Positions 1-3,508 of a DNA stretch of 5,954 nt are shown in pieces. The notes under the pieces were generated by a model, which was not told where the DNA came from, made no database searches, and saw only the letters and a program-made list of their open reading frames with translations. The stretch is taken from the NCBI GenBank assembly GCA_030043155.1, contig JASHYE010000027.1, positions 1 through 5,954 on the forward strand. Direction: 5' to 3'. Numbering within the stretch: position 1 is the first letter of the stretch; every line of letters begins with the position of its first letter. This DNA comes from Candidatus Acidiferrales bacterium (GTDB lineage: Bacteria; Acidobacteriota; Terriglobia; Acidoferrales; UBA7541). Position numbers and translations under genes: made by a program.

Positions 1-1622
1 GCGTCCAGCGCCGCCGTCGGCTCATCCAAAATCAAAACTTGCGCGTCGCGCAAATACGCTCGCGCCAGCGCAATCTTCTGCCACTCGCCGCCCGAAAGAT
101 CCACGCCGCCTTCAAACCGCGAACCCAGAATCTGCTCGTATTTCTTCGGCAACCGGCTGATCACCTGATCCGCCAGACTCTTCTCCGCCGCAATGCGCAC
201 GCGCTCCTCGTTTTGCGCTTCTTCAATTCGACCCATCGCAATGTTGTGCGCCGCGCTCATCTCATATCGCACGAAATCCTGAAAAATCACGCCTACTTCC
301 TTCCACAAATCCTCCAAGTCGTATTCGCGCAGGTCCACGCCGTCGAGCAAAATCTGCCCCGCCGTTACGTCATACAACCGCACCATCAGCTTCACAATCG
401 TCGTCTTGCCCTGTCCGTTTTCACCCACCAGCGCGATGCGTTCGCCGCGCTCCAACTTGAAGCTCACATTCCCCAGCACCACGCGCGAATGCCCGGGATA
501 CGAAAACGAAACGTTCCTGAACTCAAATCCCTCCCGAATCGGCCGCGGAACCGGCAATGCATTCGGCTTCGAAAAAACCCTCGGCTGCACCGCGAAAAAT
601 TCCAGCAAATCTGTCATAAACAGCGCCTGGTCCGCAATCCCCGAGAATGTCGAGAACACCGCCTGAATATTCGTGCTCGCGCCCGCAATCGCGCCCGTCA
701 ACAACGTCAAGGTGCCGATGCTGAACCGCCCCAGCACAGTCTCGTAAACTACATACGCATACGTTGCGTAATATCCAATCGTCCCTAATACCGTCAGCAA
801 AGTTCCAACAATCAACTTCTGTCGCGCCAGTTGCTCAGTTTCTTCGTGCAGCTCGTCCGTGATCGTCGTGTAGCGCTTCACGAAAAACGGGCCCAGCCCA
901 AAAAGCTTCAGCTCCTTGATGCTTTCTTTACTCCCACCGACAATCCGCAAGTAATCCATCTCGCGCCGCGCCGGCGTCTGGCGGAAATTCAGCGAGTAGC
1001 CGAGAAAAGAAAAATGTGTTTCGCCCACAAACGCCGGCAGCACCGCGATAAACAAAATCGCCAAAATCCACGGTGCATAAAACGCCACTTGAATGGCCAA
1101 CGTCACCGTCGTAATCACTTGCTGGATCAACTGTCCCATCGCGCGAATCATCGCTACGCGATCCGTTCCCTGCACACGCGCGCGGTCCATCTTGTCGTAC
1201 ACCACCGCATCCTCGTACGACGTCAAATCCAGCTTCGACGCGTGCTCCATGATCCTCTTGCCGATATAGCGCGTGAACAAATCCGCAACCACCGTCTCGC
1301 AATAGTCCGCCACCCGCGAAAAAATCATCGCCAGGCATGCCAGCGCGAATTCCGCTCCAACAAGCCACCAGATGTAGTGAAGAGCGGGCGTGTGATACGT
1401 CAGCGCATCGATGATGTACTTCGTCACCAGCAACACGCCTGCCGGAATCACCGCCACCAAAACGCGGAACAGGATTCCCCCAAATACAGGCCGCGGCGCC
1501 GCTTTCCAAATCATTCCCAGCACCGGAGGCACATTCTGCAGCGCTTTCAGCCGCTCTTGCAGCGTGGGAGCGGGCGCTGCCTCCACCGTTCGCCGCTTCG
1601 TATTTTTTTCGGGGTCGCTCAT
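1..1622 (-). CDS. ABC exporter half-transporter (membrane domain fused to ATPase), C-terminus cut by window edge
   Basis: This is an inner-membrane ABC exporter subunit in which one chain carries a six-helix membrane domain and an ATPase, and which normally works as a dimer. 540 codons are visible. A hydrophilic N-terminal tail (about residues 1-40, rich in K, R, P, A) is followed by hydrophobic segments near 48-72, 83-102, 165-202, 270-292 and 302-322. The ATPase follows with Walker [10 protein letters not shown] (residues 400-408, Lys406), Q-loop Gln448, signature LSGGEWQ (509-515), Walker B VLILDE (529-534, catalytic Glu534) and D-loop ALD (538-540). The H-loop histidine and the last tens of residues lie beyond position 1. 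The start is ATG at 1622-1620 with N-terminus MSDPEKN. No clear Shine-Dalgarno precedes it, but a TATAAT lies about 45 bases upstream. The family covers lipid, peptide and drug exporters, and the substrate cannot be told from sequence alone. Family assignment is very secure; the exact start is fairly secure. Confidence 0.97.
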   Translation of the reverse strand, partial: MSDPEKNTKRRTVEAAPAPTLQERLKALQNVPPVLGMIWKAAPRPVFGGILFRVLVAVIPAGVLLVTKYIIDALTYHTPALHYIWWLVGAEFALACLAMIFSRVADYCETVVADLFTRYIGKRIMEHASKLDLTSYEDAVVYDKMDRARVQGTDRVAMIRAMGQLIQQVITTVTLAIQVAFYAPWILAILFIAVLPAFVGETHFSFLGYSLNFRQTPARREMDYLRIVGGSKESIKELKLFGLGPFFVKRYTTITDELHEETEQLARQKLIVGTLLTVLGTIGYYATYAYVVYETVLGRFSIGTLTLLTGAIAGASTNIQAVFSTFSGIADQALFMTDLLEFFAVQPRVFSKPNALPVPRPIREGFEFRNVSFSYPGHSRVVLGNVSFKLERGERIALVGENGQGKTTIVKLMVRLYDVTAGQILLDGVDLREYDLEDLWKEVGVIFQDFVRYEMSAAHNIAMGRIEEAQNEERVRIAAEKSLADQVISRLPKKYEQILGSRFEGGVDLSGGEWQKIALARAYLRDAQVLILDEPTAALD

Positions 1623-2074
1623 GAATTTATAGACATCTGTCGCCGGGCCACCGTGATTCCGACAATTATAGTGCTTCTTCCGCTATTACGGCAGCAACGG
1701 TCTTCGAGCCCAGAAGAGATGCTGGCAAGTCGGCTAGCGCAAGGTGTACCTGAGGCTGTTTCAACTGCGGAAAAGCCTCGCCGTTGGAATTTCTCTCTCC
1801 CTCCGGCGATCTCAAAACCTTCGCGGGATGGTCCTGCAAGCTTTTCCTGGACCGGGCCTTGAATCTTCCGTGACCTCCGCCGGACTGCATCATGCCGCTC
1901 TAGTACCAGCCGCGCAATCCGTTCTTGCACGTATCGTGCCGCCCCGAAACGCCGCTAAGCCCTGTACAGTCTATCCTTTACGCACAGCTTCGCTCAATCC
2001 ACCAGTCTTCGCCATAGCATTTTTTCTTCGCCCCAGCAACTTCTTCTATCCCATTCGCACCCGCGCCGCTTTGC
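1623..2074. other. intergenic stretch without a convincing gene
   Basis: About 450 bases separate the exporter start from the REP-like cluster. Open frames here (75 and 103 codons on the minus strand, 116 codons on the plus strand) lack a good ribosome binding site, show no recognisable motif, and the translations are Arg/Ser-rich in the way out-of-frame GC-rich DNA usually is. Small symmetrical sites are visible: GCACG-TAT-CGTGC at 1927-1939 and the 8-base palindrome CTGTACAG at 1962-1969. A T6 run at about 2020-2025 has no clear stem before it. No tRNA- or rRNA-like fold was recognised. A decayed gene cannot be excluded. Confidence 0.5.
1665..1693 (-). promoter_or_regulatory. candidate promoter of the ABC exporter gene
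   Basis: Read on the minus strand, a perfect TATAAT (1670-1665) stands about 43 bases before the exporter's ATG, which would give a 5' leader of roughly 35 bases. The hexamer at the usual 17-base distance upstream (1693-1688, TGCCGT) is a poor match to TTGACA, so the -10 carries the prediction. Its position just upstream of a start codon with no upstream gene abutting it makes it plausible, but a single perfect hexamer can also arise by chance. Confidence 0.4.
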
Positions 2075-2110
2075 TGTCATCCCGCCTGCCCTGAGGAGCG
2101 AAGGGAACCC
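2075..2110 (+). repeat. REP-like element, copy 1 (divergent)
   Basis: The element begins with the head TGTCATCCCG and contains CCCTGAGGAGCGAAGGG, in which CCCT (2089-2092) can pair with AGGG (2102-2105) around the loop GAGGAGCGA. It shares the head and the AGCGAAGG core with the copy at 2217 and lies in the same orientation. Such GTCATCC...AGCGAAGGAT palindromic units are, to my knowledge, scattered in many copies through Acidobacteria genomes, usually between genes. This copy has the core shifted away from its head. Confidence 0.65.
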
Positions 2111-2145
2111 AGCCTGTTGCAGTTGCAGTGCTGTTGTAATTGCGT

Positions 2146-2196
2146 TGTCATCCCGAAACCCGTCCGCGCCTTTCGCGGACGGTGTGAGGGATCTGC
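2146..2196 (+). repeat. REP-like element, copy 2, with perfect 9-bp hairpin
   Basis: The head TGTCATCCC and the tail GGGATCTGC form an outer inverted pair, ATCCC (2150-2154) with GGGAT (2188-2192). Inside lies a perfect 9-bp stem, CCGTCCGCG (2160-2168) with CGCGGACGG (2174-2182), closed by the loop CCTTT. The AGCGAAGG core of the other copies is replaced by this hairpin. The fold is strong on either strand, but no run of T follows on either side, so it is not a textbook intrinsic terminator. It could protect or end the minus-strand transcript of the small gene beginning at 2491. Confidence 0.75.
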
Positions 2197-2216
2197 TTCT
2201 GCCGTTGCCTTCGGCT

Positions 2217-2244
2217 TGTCATCCTGAGCGGAGCGAAGGATCTC
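2217..2244 (+). repeat. REP-like element, copy 3 (canonical form)
   Basis: This is the clean form: TGTCATCCTGAG, then CGGAGCGAAGGATCTC, with ATCCT (2221-2225) inverted as AGGAT (2237-2241). On the minus strand it is read as the final codons of the 90-residue gene (Asp-Pro-Ser-Leu-Arg-Ser-Gly) and its TCA (2219-2221) gives that gene's TGA stop. The three GTCAT heads sit at 2076, 2147 and 2218. Confidence 0.8.
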
Positions 2245-2491
2245 GTCGTGCGGCCTCTACCCCCGCGGACTCAGTCTCCTCAAACAATACCCCACGACGC
2301 CTCAAGACAACCTTTGCGATCTCTCTTGTGAGTCCGTCTCCGTACTCGATTAGGATGCGGGTGGGCGCGTGGGGACGCAGGCGCACACCACCCAACTCAC
2401 GAAGCAAATCGACGAGCGCCTTTGTATCCGTCATAGGATTTACGCAAAGAGCTACTCCATAGTCATTCACTACTGCTCTGACGTCTTCCAT
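2219..2491 (-). CDS. small protein of unknown function, 90 residues, C-terminus encoded by a REP element
   Basis: I do not recognise this protein. It is supported as a gene by the sequence AAGGAG seven bases before the ATG (2491-2489), the best ribosome binding site in the window, and by a protein-like composition. A hydrophobic strand (about residues 12-18) is followed by an amphipathic helix (22-33, DTKALVDLLREL), a second strand (44-50, TRILIEY), a basic helix (54-66) and an acidic tail. This strand-helix-strand-helix pattern suggests a small compact alpha/beta fold. No membrane segment or signal peptide is present. Residues from about 83 to 90 and the stop codon come from the REP-like element, so the native end may have been around residue 75-82. 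It lies two bases downstream of a 28-codon frame and is divergent from the nuclease gene. A toxin-antitoxin or regulator role is possible but unsupported. Confidence 0.72.
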   Translation of the reverse strand: MEDVRAVVNDYGVALCVNPMTDTKALVDLLRELGGVRLRPHAPTRILIEYGDGLTREIAKVVLRRRGVLFEETESAGVEAARRDPSLRSG

Positions 2492-2493
2492 TC

Positions 2494-2580
2494 CTATTCT
2501 CCTTTTGGGCGGTATTCCGCCTCTATATTCAGAGAACCCGCTTCGCCTGTCGCTTTTCGGACTTTCTTATCCAAAGCCAT
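2494..2580 (-). CDS. possible 28-residue small protein or leader peptide
   Basis: A short frame begins at ATG 2580-2578 (MALDKKVRKATGEAG...) and ends with TAG at 2496-2494, two bases before the ATG of the 90-residue gene. Its last codons (Pro-Lys-Gly-Glu) contain the AAGGAG that serves the next gene, the arrangement seen in translationally coupled pairs. The product would be hydrophilic, with a basic beginning and an acidic end. Against it, no ribosome binding site lies at proper distance (a GGAG is 15 bases before the ATG), and the frame is short enough to be chance. It could equally be untranslated leader, or the remnant of a longer gene joined to the next one before a frameshift. Confidence 0.35.
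   Translation of the reverse strand: MALDKKVRKATGEAGSLNIEAEYRPKGE
2499..2504 (-). promoter_or_regulatory. strong Shine-Dalgarno for the 90-residue gene
   Basis: The minus strand reads AAGGAG, then seven bases (AATAGGA), then ATG at 2491. This fixes the start of the small gene and is the main evidence that the frame is translated. The site lies inside the end of the preceding 28-codon frame. Confidence 0.8.
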
Positions 2581-2604
2581 GTCAGGAACGGTCAGCTCCG
2601 TCGG

Positions 2605-2619
2605 CGCCCGTGCCGGGCG
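2605..2619. repeat. 6-bp inverted repeat in the divergent promoter region
   Basis: CGCCCG (2605-2610) and CGGGCG (2614-2619) form a perfect six-base inverted repeat around TGC, ending one base before the extended -10 box of the nuclease gene. It sits where a -35 region or an operator would be, between two divergent transcription units, so a regulator site is possible. GC-rich palindromes of this length also arise by chance in such DNA. Confidence 0.4.
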
Positions 2620-2628
2620 TGATAAAAT
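2620..2628 (+). promoter_or_regulatory. extended -10 box of the nuclease gene, possibly giving a leaderless mRNA
   Basis: TGATAAAAT fits the extended -10 pattern TGn-TATAAT, with five of six hexamer matches and the TG dinucleotide correctly placed. Transcription would start about seven to ten bases after the box, around 2635-2638, at or next to the ATG at 2638. No ribosome binding site is present, which agrees with a leaderless transcript. No good -35 hexamer is seen, as is common with extended -10 promoters. Confidence 0.5.
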
Positions 2629-2637
2629 GTGCGCCCA

Positions 2638-3429
2638 ATGACCCTACATCAACAGCCCGACAATCCTGAGAGGATTCCTACCTACTCAAACTCAAAGCTG
2701 AAAGACTTCGAGCAGTGTCCACTCAAATTCAGCCTCAAATATCTGGACGGCATGGAAACCGGCGTCGAGACAATAGACAGCTTCATGGGACAGCGAGTGC
2801 ATGAAGCGCTTAGGGTCCTTTATGTGAGCCTGCGAGACGATGACCTCTGGCCGCTATGCGAGCTGTCGCAATTCTATGAAGAACAGTGGGACCGCCGCTG
2901 GAGTCCCGACGTTCGCATCGTGCGCGGAACAGAAAAAGAGTACTTTGAGCGCGGCGCGCGTTGCATAGAGAATTACTATCGCGCGTACGAGCCATTTGCT
3001 GAATCTCGCACTGAGCTTCTCGAAGAAATAGTTGAATTCCCACTCAACCTCGGCTGGCGCGGGCAACGATCCTTCACAGGGAAAATAGATCGCCTAGCCT
3101 CGCGGCCCGATGGAAGTTACGAGATCCACGACTACAAGACGGGAAGGCCGAACGACGATAAGCTTGAAGAGAGTTGGCGTCAACTCGCCATATATCAATG
3201 TGCCATCCAATTCTCTCATCCAGAGATCAACGATGTTGAGCTAATCCTGCACTACCTCGAACATGGCGAGAATTTCTGCAGGCGGCAGACGGAATCGGAA
3301 ACGGCAAACACTTTGCAAGATATGAAGCGTAAGATTATTTGTATCGAATCTCAAGTTTCTTTTCCTCCAAATCCGAGCCCGCTTTGCGATTGGTGCGAGT
3401 TTCGCAGGAGATGTCCCGCCTGGCGCTAG
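2638..3429 (+). CDS. PD-(D/E)XK nuclease, RecB/AddB/Cas4-like, with probable 4Fe-4S cluster
   Basis: The 263-residue protein has the order of motifs of the RecB-family nuclease fold (PDDEXK_1-like). Numbering from ATG 2638, YSNSKLKDFEQC provides the first cysteine (Cys27) and GQRVHEAL the motif I His55. GKIDRL gives Asp151 and HDYKTG gives Asp165 and Lys167 of the metal-binding D-x-K site. QLAIYQ is the motif around the conserved Gln/Tyr, and C-x2-C-x5-C at 250, 253 and 259 ends the chain. One N-terminal and three C-terminal cysteines is the 4Fe-4S layout known in AddB, Cas4 and related nucleases, so a DNA exonuclease or end-processing role is expected. It is a stand-alone nuclease with no helicase, cas gene or CRISPR array in the window. 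An upstream in-frame GTG at 2629 is an alternative start, but it overlaps the likely promoter. ATA codons (five) and AGG/AGA codons are frequent compared with the long neighbours, hinting at different ancestry. It could belong to DNA repair or phage defence. Confidence 0.88.
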   Translation: MTLHQQPDNPERIPTYSNSKLKDFEQCPLKFSLKYLDGMETGVETIDSFMGQRVHEALRVLYVSLRDDDLWPLCELSQFYEEQWDRRWSPDVRIVRGTEKEYFERGARCIENYYRAYEPFAESRTELLEEIVEFPLNLGWRGQRSFTGKIDRLASRPDGSYEIHDYKTGRPNDDKLEESWRQLAIYQCAIQFSHPEINDVELILHYLEHGENFCRRQTESETANTLQDMKRKIICIESQVSFPPNPSPLCDWCEFRRRCPAWR

Positions 3430-3508
3430 TTCCTCCCTCAATTCACTTCTCCTCGTAACCCATTCGTTGCATAATCCGTCCCTGCAAAAAGAAAGAGGGG
3501 TGTCCACG
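3430..3508 (+). promoter_or_regulatory. short gap with weak promoter and ribosome binding site for the peptidase gene
   Basis: The 79-base gap begins pyrimidine-rich and carries CATAAT at 3470-3475, a possible -10 without a good -35. GAGGGG (3495-3500) stands eight bases before the ATG at 3509 and is a good Shine-Dalgarno. No terminator hairpin was seen after the nuclease gene, so read-through from it is possible as well as independent initiation. Confidence 0.4.

Noticed and set aside
39..788. 249-codon plus-strand frame opposite the ATPase domain
   Set aside because: It mirrors the Walker A, signature and Walker B coding sequence of the exporter and looks like a typical complementary-strand shadow.
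831..1862. 343-codon plus-strand frame across the start of the exporter gene
   Set aside because: It is opposite the exporter's membrane domain, its translation is Arg/His-rich without motifs, and no ribosome binding site supports it.
1619..1930. 103-codon minus-strand frame whose TGA overlaps the exporter ATG
   Set aside because: The TCATGA overlap looked like an operon junction, but the frame starts at GTG without a ribosome binding site, the protein is Arg/Ser-rich and unfamiliar, and the exporter's likely -10 box lies inside it.
1927..1969. Small palindromes GCACG-TAT-CGTGC and CTGTACAG as operators
   Set aside because: Both are short and expected by chance in a few hundred bases, and they are more than 250 bases from the nearest supported start codon.
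2075..2244. Possible CRISPR array in the repeat cluster
   Set aside because: The even 71-base spacing drew attention, but only the short head is shared, the bodies are not identical, there are just three units, and no cas genes accompany them. The Cas4-like nuclease alone is not evidence.
2145..2462. 105-codon plus-strand frame starting in REP copy 2
   Set aside because: It is made of REP sequence and the antisense of the 90-residue gene, which has a much stronger start signal.
3431..3500. Pairing of the CCCTC tract with the GAGGG ribosome binding site of the peptidase gene as a riboregulator
   Set aside because: Only five bases pair across a loop of more than 50, and the likely transcription start lies after the pyrimidine tract.
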